This document shows, piece after piece, positions 43,236 to 51,878 of a stretch of DNA of 64,000 bases. The position numbers and the translations under genes were made by a program. The notes under the pieces were generated by a model. That model did no database searches and was not told where the DNA came from. It saw only the letters and a program-made list of their open reading frames with translations. The DNA lies in contig JAKUTR010000007.1 in NCBI GenBank assembly GCA_022448725.1, positions 1 to 64,000 of the forward strand. Reading direction: 5' to 3'. The stretch's first letter is position 1. The number at the start of each line of letters is the position of its first letter. Source of the stretch: SAR202 cluster bacterium. GTDB lineage: Bacteria > Chloroflexota > Dehalococcoidia > Lucifugimonadales > VXLM01.

Positions 43236-44273
43236 CTAAACAGTACTTCGGTCCTCGGTGTACCAATCGTGTACCGCACGTGGAATCTCAAGGACATTGT
43301 CGAGTTTCGCGGATAATGGTACCGCACATTCAGGCGCAATCATATTGACTCCGGCATCCATACAGGCGAAAACCTCACGGCGGACGTCTGCAGGTGTTCC
43401 CGCGAAGATAGTGTTCGGATTGTTGATATTCCCTACCAGTGCAATACGGCCATCGACAATTTGCATCGCCTCTGCAGGGTCGTTCTTGGAGTCGAAGTGG
43501 AAGGCGGCCATATCATTCTGTGCAATATAGCCGAGCCTGTCGATTGTTCTACCACAGATGTGCAGAATCAAAGGTACCTTTAGTCGGTCGGCCATCTCTT
43601 GGTGTATCTCTAAAAGGAACTTACGATAGTATTCACCACCTACGAGGTCGCCGGTGGCATGGTCAGGGAAAGTCAATGCATCAGCGCCGGCGTCGATTTG
43701 CGCGTTCCCGTGGAGCACCGATACCTCCTTGAGTTTGTGTAGACAACGGAGAGTTAAATCTGGGTCATCGATACTCATTAGCAGCCAGTTCTCGACCCCG
43801 AAGGTGTGATATCCAAGAGTCCACGGGCCCATGGTTTTTCCAATCACGGCACATTCCTTACCCAAATCGCGTTTCAATATGAGTGTTGAGTCAATGATGC
43901 ACTTGACGTCCGGGTGCTCTAAAAAGTTGTTTGGTATTCGAATGTCTTTGAGTGATTTCCATATGGGGTTTCCCATCCGAACCGTGGGCCAGTTGTCCTT
44001 TTGCTCCCACTGTATTTCGCAACCGAGTGCAGATGACTCCTGAATGATCGTTGCGTGGTGGTAGGTTGAATCAAAGCCTAGTTCAAGGTAACCAGTTGCA
44101 GCCAGCCGGGCATTCAGGTCCGCGTCTCTGCATGCGTCCGGGAAAGGTGAGTTCATCAAATCCATCATATCCACTGTGAAAACACTGGTAGGGTTGCAGA
44201 GTGGAGTTCGGTCGACTGGTCTCCCGTTAAGGGCATTAAGCACTCGCTCGCGTGAGGTCATTGTCTCAATCAT
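43236..44273 (-). CDS. Uroporphyrinogen-decarboxylase-family methyltransferase (MtaA/MtbA-like), copy 2
   Basis: 345 aa from the ATG at 44273. An in-frame TTG at 44285 is possible but would place GGA inside the gene. It shares long blocks with copy 1 (ALGCE-QWE-KDNWPTVRM, IGKTMGPWTL, DALTFPDHATGDLV, FHFDSKNDP, LVGNINNP). It keeps the zinc residues in LILHICGRT and APECAVP. The two copies are clearly a tandem duplication that has diverged. It is likely the first gene of the UroD-UroD-MeTr unit. Confidence 0.87.
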   Translation of the reverse strand: MIETMTSRERVLNALNGRPVDRTPLCNPTSVFTVDMMDLMNSPFPDACRDADLNARLAATGYLELGFDSTYHHATIIQESSALGCEIQWEQKDNWPTVRMGNPIWKSLKDIRIPNNFLEHPDVKCIIDSTLILKRDLGKECAVIGKTMGPWTLGYHTFGVENWLLMSIDDPDLTLRCLHKLKEVSVLHGNAQIDAGADALTFPDHATGDLVGGEYYRKFLLEIHQEMADRLKVPLILHICGRTIDRLGYIAQNDMAAFHFDSKNDPAEAMQIVDGRIALVGNINNPNTIFAGTPADVRREVFACMDAGVNMIAPECAVPLSAKLDNVLEIPRAVHDWYTEDRSTV

Positions 44274-44385
44274 AGGAGATTCCAATTAATGTATAGAACG
44301 TAAGATATTTTAAGGTCGCTCAATCGATACTTGATGGATTTAAGTAGGTTTGCTCTGAGGCGTAGCTACATAATCCACTCTAGGT

Positions 44386-45069
44386 CTATGTTTGTGAGAA
44401 GCCCAGAGTTCCGGTCGTCATCTGTCCACGCATGTCCTCGGCGTCGAGCATCTCCGCTGTGCCAGTTACATTGCGGGCATACGGAAGGGTGAGTCTGACT
44501 AGGCCATCACGGCGTCCTCCGTGTGTGAACGCAACGTGGCTGTCACTTACGCGTTCCATATCCCCATATCGAACAAAGCCTTGTAAACAAGCTCGGATTC
44601 TTACAGCAGGATTTTTGTAGTCACCCTCAGCGGTGACTCGGTACGCCCAGCGGTCATTGTCATTCTCTGGTTCTACGATGAGTTGTAGTGGGGAACGTAA
44701 GTCCTTGATCTCGATGCGGCCAGAGGGATGTTTTGTACCGTACGGTTTCTCAACAGCCTGGCGCAGAAGAAAGCGTAGAGGCCGACCGTACGTCTCATTA
44801 TCAGGAAAACGGGCCTGATTTTTCGTATCTAGCATGGGAACCATGTCACCTAGTTCGACAAGTTGATCACGAATCTGCTCTAGGCGTTTCTCGGTGCCCG
44901 GCTTTTGGCTGAAACTCCATACGGTGAATACCTCATTCTTCAAGTAGAGCCCTACGGTGATCTCTTCAAAGTTAGGATCCATCGAAATAAGTTCCATGCA
45001 AGTACCGTATTTTTCTAGTGCTTCTTGTACCTGCCCACCTTTGCCCAGTCCTTGATTTGCTGTGTTCAT
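44386..45069 (-). CDS. Protein of unknown function in the methyl-transfer cluster (227 aa)
   Basis: I do not recognise it. From the ATG at 45069 (AAGGAG 9 nt upstream), the N-terminal half has ELISMDPNFEEITVGLYLKNEVFTVWSFS and a helical LEQIRDQLVELGDMVPML. The C-terminal half is strand-rich, with IEIKDLRSPLQLIVEP, WAYRVTAEGDYKNPAVRIRA and a Gly/Arg stretch (FTHGGRRDGLVRL). The frame runs above 45069 into the homocysteine methyltransferase gene and is not used there. It sits between the homocysteine methyltransferase-like gene and the UroD pair, so a part in the same pathway is inferred. Confidence 0.6.
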   Translation of the reverse strand: MNTANQGLGKGGQVQEALEKYGTCMELISMDPNFEEITVGLYLKNEVFTVWSFSQKPGTEKRLEQIRDQLVELGDMVPMLDTKNQARFPDNETYGRPLRFLLRQAVEKPYGTKHPSGRIEIKDLRSPLQLIVEPENDNDRWAYRVTAEGDYKNPAVRIRACLQGFVRYGDMERVSDSHVAFTHGGRRDGLVRLTLPYARNVTGTAEMLDAEDMRGQMTTGTLGFSQT

Positions 45070-45091
45070 AGTATGTTTCTCCTTGTCCGCC

Positions 45092-45988
45092 TCACCCTTT
45101 TTTTCTAATAAGTTCAGAGAGTGCATTGATGTGTGTAGGAGTAGTGCCACAGCAGCCTCCTACGATGTTGATCCCAATGTCAATTAATTTCTGGAATCCC
45201 TGGGCCATGAATTTGGGGCTTTCTGGATATACGATCTGTCCTTTTCGAATTTCTGGAATCCCTGCATTTGAGTGTATGAGCAGATATCCAGGGTCAACAT
45301 CCCGTAGCTCCCTTGCCAAGATCACCATGTCGTCTATACCGCTTCCACAGTTGGCACCCACAACATCTGCGCCAGCTGCCCGGAGCTTCTTAGTAGCGTC
45401 TTCAGGAGAGTTTCCCATCATAGTGAACCACCCACGGGGTCCTCTCGTAAACATCATCGTACTTATCACGACGAGGTTTGTGTACTCTTTCGCAGCCTTG
45501 ATGGCAAGAGATGCTTCCTCAACCGATATCATAGTCTCGATATCAATGGAGTCTACCCCGCCTGCTTCAAGGGCTGTGACTTGTTCGACAAAAGCTTCAT
45601 ACACTTCACTGTCTGGGGTGGTGCCCGAATTACTCTCCAAGAGCTCGCCTGTTGGGCCGATTGAGCCTGCTACGAATTGCCCGCTACTAGACTGGCTACG
45701 TGCGTGCTGGGCTCCAAGTATGTTCAATTCGGCAACGCGATCCCCATACCCGTACTTTTTTAGCATAAAGCTAGTGCCGCCAAAGGTATTAGTCAACACC
45801 ATGTCAGCACCTGCAAAGAAGTACTCCCTAGCCATGGCTTGGATGACTTCAGGATTAGCTGAGTTCATCTCCTCCGGGCAGCCGCCCGGTTCTAGCCCGT
45901 GAGACTGTAAGTAGGTCCCTGTGGCTCCATCCGATATAAGGACATCTCCGGCAGCGAGTTGCTGACGGAGGTTATTTGCAAGGGTCAT
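45092..45988 (-). CDS. Homocysteine S-methyltransferase family protein (MetH N-domain / BHMT-like)
   Basis: 298 aa. Stand-alone Hcy-binding barrel with the three zinc cysteines C214 (GANCGSG), C279 and C280 (GGCCGTTPTHI). It has ISDGATGTYLQSHGLEPGGCPEE and NTFGGTSF as in MetH domain 1. It transfers methyl to homocysteine, with the donor either a corrinoid protein or an onium compound. The 5' end overlaps the preceding gene by 17 nt. No cobalamin domain is attached. Confidence 0.87.
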   Translation of the reverse strand: MTLANNLRQQLAAGDVLISDGATGTYLQSHGLEPGGCPEEMNSANPEVIQAMAREYFFAGADMVLTNTFGGTSFMLKKYGYGDRVAELNILGAQHARSQSSSGQFVAGSIGPTGELLESNSGTTPDSEVYEAFVEQVTALEAGGVDSIDIETMISVEEASLAIKAAKEYTNLVVISTMMFTRGPRGWFTMMGNSPEDATKKLRAAGADVVGANCGSGIDDMVILARELRDVDPGYLLIHSNAGIPEIRKGQIVYPESPKFMAQGFQKLIDIGINIVGGCCGTTPTHINALSELIRKKG

Positions 45989-46328
45989 TCGTTGTTAACC
46001 AGTTATCAATCGCTCCGGGGTTTGGGTCGCGTAGTCCTGTCTTATGAAGATCTCGGATGCGATTCACAAAATCTTGGGGCATGCCATTGTTGTAACGTGT
46101 AGTCACTGCACTTGCCGCTTCCTCGGACGTACACTCCATTTCGATAAAGTCCCCCCAATTCCATGCCATAAGGTAATCATCCGAGTGCGCACTCCCGTCA
46201 AACATAGAGACTGCGTCGACGCCTTGCTGGAATCGCTCGTCTAGCTGTTTGGAAATTTGCCCTGATTCATCTTCAGCTTGAACCTGCACAGGAATTTCCT
46301 TCCAGTACATAACTCGTACCCTTGCCAT
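45972..46328 (-). CDS. Small 'virulence factor'-domain-like protein
   Basis: 118 aa. It has ARVRVMYWKEIPVQVQAED, a helix with SKQLDERFQQGVDAVSM, then DDYLMAWNWGDF and EAASAVTTRYNN. This resembles the small conserved family catalogued as 'Virulence factor' (recalled as PF13769; not searched), which I recall occurring next to folate/corrinoid methyl-transfer genes in other bacteria. The biochemical role is unknown. The ATG at 46328 is chosen over the TTG at 46337. It is the first gene of the operon and overlaps the homocysteine methyltransferase-like gene by 17 nt. Confidence 0.7.
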   Translation of the reverse strand: MARVRVMYWKEIPVQVQAEDESGQISKQLDERFQQGVDAVSMFDGSAHSDDYLMAWNWGDFIEMECTSEEAASAVTTRYNNGMPQDFVNRIRDLHKTGLRDPNPGAIDNWLTTNDPCK

Positions 46329-46356
46329 CTGTTCCAACCCCCCAAGTTCGGTGATT

Positions 46357-46385
46357 ATTATATCGGTGTGACAGGCATAGAGCGA
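46357..46385 (-). promoter_or_regulatory. Putative promoter of the methyl-transfer operon
   Basis: On the minus strand there is an exact TATAAT (plus positions 46357-46362). A weak -35 lies 17-18 nt upstream (TTCGCT with the 18-nt spacer). The predicted start is about 20 nt before the ATG of the first gene. Confidence 0.45.
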
Positions 46386-46424
46386 ACGTTAATTCATAGA
46401 TTCTCAAGTTCAGGGTGAGCGTCT

Positions 46425-48359
46425 TTAGACGTATTTGTCCAACCAAGAGAGTACCCTTGTAAAGTAAGCGATACGCATTTGGGGGGGACCAGACTTTCGG
46501 AAGGTATGGGATGAGTTAGGGAAGCGGACAAACTCTACTTCCTTCCCCAGCCGCTTGAGCGCCACGAAATATTGCTCGCTTTGCTCAATAGGACATCGGA
46601 AGTCATCCTCGCCGTGAAGTAGAAGTACGGGGGTATCAACATTCGGGGCGTAGGTGATCGGGGAATGGTATAGGAACTTATCACGCGCCTCAGTATAAAT
46701 CCCGCCCCAGTTGAGTTCGCCGAAACTGGTACCGATGTCGGAAGTCCCATACATGCTATGTAGATTTGCGCACATAGCGCCAACTAGAGCAGCCTTAAAC
46801 CTGGTGTCGTGTCCGATAATCCAACTGCTCATGAATCCCCCGTAGCTAAAACCATGCACGGCTAGCCTATCCGGGTTCACGTAAGGTTGTTCACTTAGTT
46901 TGTCTACTGCGGCAATTATGTCGAGAAAATCTTCACCACCCCAGTCTCCTAATACCGACTTTGTAAACTCTGGACCATAAGTGGATGAACCACGGGGATT
47001 CACTGCAAGGACGATGTAACCTGCTGAAGTGATAACTTGTTGAATGGGATCAAAATTATCTGCAAATCGCCCGTTTGGTCCTCCGTGTATGTCAAGAACC
47101 ATGGGGTACCGCTTTGAAGAGTCGAACTCTGGCGGGAACAGGACCCGCGATTCGATCTCCAGTCCGCTGCGCTTGAGCACAAACTTTTCCAACTTGGCCG
47201 GCCTATGGGCTGCAAGGTATTCACTGTTATCGGAGGCAATAACTGTGCGATTGCCGGATTCGAGTTCGATGTGGCATATGTCTGCATAGGCCGTGGGGGA
47301 CTGCTCGATCACTATGGCACTTTGCGCAGTTGCTTCGATAGTAAGCGAATCATACTGGACGCTGCCCCCGATGATGGTTTTGTCGACCTCAGTTTCGGGA
47401 TTGAGTTTTCTGACGTAGTACTGGCCCCATCGTGCACCAATGTAAAAGAGACTGTCGGTTCTCCAGTTTAGGCCACCCTCACGAACTGGGGTATATTCTC
47501 CATTTGTTACCTGGCGAGCTTGCGATCCTGGCTCTAGGATGTACATCCACGCTGAACGAGGATCCCACATCTCGGGATCGTGGCAACCCATACTTGCTAA
47601 TTTAGTTGAGTCTGGGGACCAGGCAATCGACCAGACGTACGGGAGTCCCCCTGACCAGTCCTCCGGTTCTCCACCCAATGGGTTCACTACAAAGGCCGCT
47701 TCATGATTCGTATAGTCACGTTCAGCCAAGGCATCAGAAATATAGGCGATACGGGTCCCGTCTGGAGCCCAGCGGGGGGAAATAGCGTCTCCTTCACCGG
47801 TGGTAATTTGTCGGATCTCCCCAGTAGACACATCAATTGTAAACAACTGTCTGAAGGCATTACCGATCCAACCTCGGAAGTCGTGACGATAACGTATGCG
47901 GTTTACGACCCGCACATCCGTGCTGTCATCTTCATCAACCTCAGCTATGAATGCGAGCTTGTCCGAGTCTGGTGACCAGTCAAATTGCGGGCCACTCTCT
48001 AGGTTATCGACGAGTCCATTTTCAAGCTGGGTCAGTTGCTTGGCTGGGCCACCTGACACCGAAACAATCCACAGTTGTTTGTGACCGTTTTCAGCCTTGC
48101 GCGCGAAGGCAATAGTTCGCCCATCAGGGGAGAAGACAGCAGTCGAGTCGCTGGGGCCGCTGGTGAGCTCTGTAAATTCTGTGAACTGACCAGTGGCAGA
48201 CCTTTGTGAAATCATGAGCATGGATATCGTTTCCATGGTTCCACGCCTGATGGTTTGTTTCGTTATGATGAGTGTGTTGCCGTCAGGCGCAAGCGAAGCC
48301 GCAGACGACCCCGTCATCTCAAAGATGTGATCAGAGGTAATTGGTTTCGTTGTTGCCAT
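46425..48359 (-). CDS. S9 family serine peptidase (acylaminoacyl-peptidase-like)
   Basis: 644 aa. The N-terminal ~380 residues form a WD40/TolB-like propeller (repeated blades such as SPRWAPDGTRIAYISD, SIAWSPDSTKLASMG). The C-terminal alpha/beta hydrolase has the triad S505 (GFSYGGF), an Asp near 585 (HGEDDFRCP) and H618 (NSSHTF). It cleaves short peptides or blocked N-termini. No signal peptide is seen. The start lies 3 nt behind the stop of the upstream isomerase-like gene, so they are translationally linked. Confidence 0.92.
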   Translation of the reverse strand: MATTKPITSDHIFEMTGSSAASLAPDGNTLIITKQTIRRGTMETISMLMISQRSATGQFTEFTELTSGPSDSTAVFSPDGRTIAFARKAENGHKQLWIVSVSGGPAKQLTQLENGLVDNLESGPQFDWSPDSDKLAFIAEVDEDDSTDVRVVNRIRYRHDFRGWIGNAFRQLFTIDVSTGEIRQITTGEGDAISPRWAPDGTRIAYISDALAERDYTNHEAAFVVNPLGGEPEDWSGGLPYVWSIAWSPDSTKLASMGCHDPEMWDPRSAWMYILEPGSQARQVTNGEYTPVREGGLNWRTDSLFYIGARWGQYYVRKLNPETEVDKTIIGGSVQYDSLTIEATAQSAIVIEQSPTAYADICHIELESGNRTVIASDNSEYLAAHRPAKLEKFVLKRSGLEIESRVLFPPEFDSSKRYPMVLDIHGGPNGRFADNFDPIQQVITSAGYIVLAVNPRGSSTYGPEFTKSVLGDWGGEDFLDIIAAVDKLSEQPYVNPDRLAVHGFSYGGFMSSWIIGHDTRFKAALVGAMCANLHSMYGTSDIGTSFGELNWGGIYTEARDKFLYHSPITYAPNVDTPVLLLHGEDDFRCPIEQSEQYFVALKRLGKEVEFVRFPNSSHTFRKSGPPQMRIAYFTRVLSWLDKYV

Positions 48360-48362
48360 CGG

Positions 48363-49277
48363 TTACAAACTCGCGATCATCTGTTGCAAGTTATCCATGT
48401 TCTTTTGCATTGCTGCAACCCTACCCTGTGGGTGCTCGAAGTGAGTTGCCAGAGACAGCACCACATCACTATTCGCTTCTCCCAGATTATGCAGGATGTC
48501 TTGCCAGGGTACATCTCCTTCGCCAAAGGGTACGTAATCGAAGTCGATAATCGCTCCGTCGTTAACCCGCAGGTCTTTTATGTGAATCGAGTCGACGTAA
48601 GGCTGAACGTTGCTAAAGCCTGCTGTCGCTACATCGGGCTCGCCACAGTTGTAATTGTCGGCGGGTCCCCACATAACCTTTAGACGATCGGAACCTACTC
48701 GATCGGCTAGTTCACGGAAGTGTAGGGTCGTGTTCGTGTAGTTCCAGGGCATCATGGCCAGCGAGACATTAACGTCGTATCGATCTGCTTGTTCGACAAC
48801 GAGCTTGAAAGCTTGGACTAACTTCCCCATTTCAACTTCCGAGATAATCCCTCCTTGGGTTGCCCAACGCATTGGCCATGTCGGCTTATCTGCAGTGTAT
48901 TCTCCAGGCCATGCGAACGTATAGGCTGCCACAGTATCTGTCCCCATTCGCTTGGCCAACTCCATCGATCGAATCAGATGACTGAACTCCTCCTTGAAGG
49001 TTGGATGTTCCCCAATCGAGCCAGCGGACACTTCGACCAGGTCGATAAATTTGAATGGAGAGCCAGCGCTGAGTTGCATCATTTTCACGTCATACTTTGC
49101 GTACAACTCGGCAATCTTGTCAGCCTCAGCGTCACTCATCTGCCCCACATGCCCGCCCTCATCGAGGTTCGTGAACCAAGGGTAGTCTGCCCCCAATTCC
49201 TTGGCTGTTGCAAGTGCATCGTCTAGCGGTAGACGTAATTCGTTAACGTACATCCCAATCTTGAATTCGTATGGCAT
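48363..49277 (-). CDS. Sugar phosphate isomerase/epimerase-like TIM barrel
   Basis: 304 aa, of the AP-endonuclease-2/xylose-isomerase-like barrel family. Strands and helices alternate (FKIGMYVNELRLPLDDALATAKELGADYPWF, MMQLSAGSP, DTVAAYTFAWPGEY, VNVSLAMMPWNY, YVDSIHIKDLRV, VPFGEGDVPW). SIHIKDL and GEGDVPW are hallmark metal-site regions. It probably isomerises or epimerises a sugar or keto-acid. It is the lead gene of a pair with the S9 peptidase. Confidence 0.82.
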   Translation of the reverse strand: MPYEFKIGMYVNELRLPLDDALATAKELGADYPWFTNLDEGGHVGQMSDAEADKIAELYAKYDVKMMQLSAGSPFKFIDLVEVSAGSIGEHPTFKEEFSHLIRSMELAKRMGTDTVAAYTFAWPGEYTADKPTWPMRWATQGGIISEVEMGKLVQAFKLVVEQADRYDVNVSLAMMPWNYTNTTLHFRELADRVGSDRLKVMWGPADNYNCGEPDVATAGFSNVQPYVDSIHIKDLRVNDGAIIDFDYVPFGEGDVPWQDILHNLGEANSDVVLSLATHFEHPQGRVAAMQKNMDNLQQMIASL

Positions 49278-49421
49278 GGGAACCTTTCTATATAGGCTTT
49301 CAGCATTGATCCGAACACTAAGGGGCAGTCTAGCTTAGACGACATATAGCCGCAATCCGATTCGACCAAGAGACTTGGTACATATAGAATGGGCGTCCGA
49401 ATCTGGGGTAGGAGAGACACA

Positions 49422-50198
49422 ATGACTTGGCAAGAGAACCCGTTACAACTCAAGAAAGATTGGGATGAGAATGGATATGCCGTGGTAAGAAACTTCATGA
49501 GCGTTGAAGAGGTTGGGGAGCTTCGCGCCGAAATCGAGAGGTACATAGCTGAAATAGTACCGGAGGTACCCGAATACGAAGTTATGTACGAAGATAAGGC
49601 GAAACCTGAGACCCTCAAGCGCCTTGGGCACATGTCTAAGTATGACGACTACTTTGCTAACCTGGTTCAAACCGGAAGGTTCGTAGAATTAGCAGGAACC
49701 TTACTTGGTGGCGAAGCCATCCCACAGTACTGCCAGCTTTTCAACAAGCCCGCACGTGTTGGAATTCAAACGCCGCCTCATCAGGATGCTTACTATATTC
49801 CGCTAGAGCCTAATGAGGCATTGACAATGTGGCTAGCTCTAAATGATGTGGATGAGGAGAACGGCTGCCTACGCTACGTACCTGGCGCGCATAGGAAAGG
49901 CATCCGGCCACATCAAGCTAGCAATGTCTTTGGATTCTCACAGGGTATTAGTGATTTTGGAGAAGCAGAGCGTGCGGCTGAAGTAGCTTGCCCCGCAGCA
50001 GTTGGTGACGTGGTAATCCATCACTGGTCGATGGTGCATCGGGCCGATCCTAACACTAGCGACCGCGAGCGGTGGGGTCTCGGTTCGGTGTTCTACCGTG
50101 CCGATGCTAAGACTGATGAGGAACGCCAAGAAGCTCGCGCTCGTGAACTCGAAAAAACGCGGGAGAGATGGGAAGCGCAGGGTAAGTCTGGACGCTGA
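49422..50198 (+). CDS. Phytanoyl-CoA dioxygenase (PhyH) family oxygenase, copy 2
   Basis: 258 aa. The Fe(II) triad is H120-x-D122 (PPHQDAYY) and H206 (WSMVHRADPN), with R215 nearby for 2-oxoglutarate. It has LRYVPGAHRKG and VGDVVIHHWSMVHRA, as in the family. The C-terminus is a charged helix (DEERQEARARELEKTRERWEAQG). It is only distantly similar to copy 1. AGGAGAG lies 7 nt before the ATG at 49422; an upstream in-frame ATG at 49389 lacks a ribosome site. It is divergent from the isomerase-like gene. Confidence 0.88.
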   Translation: MTWQENPLQLKKDWDENGYAVVRNFMSVEEVGELRAEIERYIAEIVPEVPEYEVMYEDKAKPETLKRLGHMSKYDDYFANLVQTGRFVELAGTLLGGEAIPQYCQLFNKPARVGIQTPPHQDAYYIPLEPNEALTMWLALNDVDEENGCLRYVPGAHRKGIRPHQASNVFGFSQGISDFGEAERAAEVACPAAVGDVVIHHWSMVHRADPNTSDRERWGLGSVFYRADAKTDEERQEARARELEKTRERWEAQGKSGR

Positions 50199-50238
50199 CC
50201 CTCTGAGGATAGCTATACTTCGTGTGTGGCAGCCACGC

Positions 50239-51618
50239 TTATTGGTCTGATCCTAAAAGAGTAGGGCTGGTTGAGTCCGGGCTTCGATACCTACACATTT
50301 GCGGCAGTAGAATCCACATGCCTGCAGCAAATAGCAGCAGTCCCCCAGCCGAGATAGCACTCGCGATCTGAACCCCCAGTATTTGGGCAATTGTACCTAC
50401 AGTAAGTGCTCCTATCGGCATGGCAACATGAGTGGCTGTTGCTAGTGAGGTTACCCGTCCCCTTAGTTCGTCGGGGACGATAGTCTGAACGGCAACCGTC
50501 ACGATAGTCCAATAAACAACCATAACGGAGCTGTACGGGAGAAGTATTGCGATTGCGATAACAAGACTATCGGTTCTTGAGAAAGCGAAAAGGCCAATGG
50601 CCATCCCAATCATTGTAATTAGGGTGATAGGTCCTTTGGCACGTAGATCCCCGATCGATGCAAGGACCAGAGTGCCTAGAGTCATTCCTGCGCCGAGAGT
50701 AGATATCAGCAACCCAAGAACCTGTGGCCCTCCGCTAAACACATCGGATGCATATACGGGCATTAGCCCCATGTTGGTTGGAGTAATAAAGAGGAGCGGC
50801 GCCACGGGCATGATTGTGAACCCGAAGAGGGGTTTATTAGCCCATAGGTATCGACCCGCTTGGACTATATCAGAGTACGCTGATTTGGGGTCAACGGCTC
50901 GGCGCTGCCGGGGAGGGGTTTTTACGGCGAACCCGGCAAGAGTGCCCAGCAGAATACATACCCCAGCTATTGCAGTGGACCAGCCGGGCCCAATCACTGC
51001 AATGAGTACCCCAGTTGTTATCGGAATGAACAATCTTGTGGAGCTGTCTGCAAAGCTCAACAAGGCGAAAGCGTTAACCAATTTTTGGCGAGGAACTACA
51101 GTCGAGGCGACTGAACTAAGTGCTGGCCCGTACATAGTTCCGACTGCACCGTTTACGAGTGAGAAGGTGAAAATCACCCAAGTGTGAACCAAATCTAGGA
51201 TGACAAACAAGCTAAAAGTTATAGCAATTACTCCCTGCATGCCCAGAGAAAAAATCATAAGCTTCCGTCGGTCCCACGCATCTGTGAGCACACCTGCGAT
51301 GGGTCCCAAAATTACAGGGGGAGCTGCTTGTAGACCGATTGCCATTGCTGTCAGGAAGGGCGAGTTCGTCACCTCGAAAGTGAGCCAGCCTAGGATGACT
51401 TGGAGCGCCCACATCCCAATTACATGTGAGCAAATAACGATCCACACGAACCGAAAACTACGGAACTGAAGAGACTCGAGGGTTCTCACTCGGAAGAAGA
51501 GTGATGTTTGGGTTCCCCGAGATTCTTGCCCTTGCTGCGGTACGGCGTCACCGCCTAGGAGGGACCCGACTTCCTGGGCGCGGCTATGGGAACTTGAGCC
51601 TGATCTAGCTTCACTCAT
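50239..51618 (-). CDS. MFS transporter, MFS_3/EntS-like exporter type
   Basis: 459 aa with about 12 hydrophobic segments. The first (FVWIVICSHVIGMWALQVILGWL) follows a ~55-residue polar N-tail. It has GPIAGVLTDAWDRRKLMIFS, the motif-A loop of the major facilitator family, and DELRGRVTSLATATHVAMPIGAL. The layout is like that of enterobactin exporter EntS and macrolide-type pumps. The substrate is unknown. The ATG at 51618 is preferred (AGGA 9 nt upstream) over that at 51627. Confidence 0.88.
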   Translation of the reverse strand: MSEARSGSSSHSRAQEVGSLLGGDAVPQQGQESRGTQTSLFFRVRTLESLQFRSFRFVWIVICSHVIGMWALQVILGWLTFEVTNSPFLTAMAIGLQAAPPVILGPIAGVLTDAWDRRKLMIFSLGMQGVIAITFSLFVILDLVHTWVIFTFSLVNGAVGTMYGPALSSVASTVVPRQKLVNAFALLSFADSSTRLFIPITTGVLIAVIGPGWSTAIAGVCILLGTLAGFAVKTPPRQRRAVDPKSAYSDIVQAGRYLWANKPLFGFTIMPVAPLLFITPTNMGLMPVYASDVFSGGPQVLGLLISTLGAGMTLGTLVLASIGDLRAKGPITLITMIGMAIGLFAFSRTDSLVIAIAILLPYSSVMVVYWTIVTVAVQTIVPDELRGRVTSLATATHVAMPIGALTVGTIAQILGVQIASAISAGGLLLFAAGMWILLPQMCRYRSPDSTSPTLLGSDQ

Positions 51619-51728
51619 ATGATGCATCCTATTATGCTAACTACCGACGTTGCGGTGAGCCTGGTCCTTGCATCAATAAGTGATAGCGAGAGGAGCGCGG
51701 CACACTCATTTTACATGATAAATAATTC

Positions 51729-51866
51729 ATGAAACAAGATACTTTGAGAGTATTTTCTTTTGCTGAACCTGAGCAAGCGGTTAGAGTTAGCGTCCCAGTT
51801 TGCGTCTTAGGCTCTCACATGCGAAAGTTAAAGGATGTACTAAGCCAGAGTAGCTTCACATCATAA
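51729..51866 (+). CDS. Candidate small ORF (45 aa) before paralog 5
   Basis: An ATG-to-TAA frame sits directly after an in-frame stop and ends 12 nt before the next start. The translation starts MKQDTLRVFSFAEPEQAVRV and ends MRKLKDVLSQSSFTS, with protein-like composition. There is no Shine-Dalgarno site. The rest of the 51619-51878 gap is AT-rich (TTTACATGATAAATAATT near 51711) and likely holds the divergent promoters. Confidence 0.25.
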   Translation: MKQDTLRVFSFAEPEQAVRVSVPVCVLGSHMRKLKDVLSQSSFTS

Positions 51867-51878
51867 AGGGAGGGAACG

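Noticed and set aside
42183-44273. Haem biosynthesis HemE pair
   Set aside because: HxC and PEC zinc residues are those of MtaA/MtbA-like proteins. No haem genes are near.
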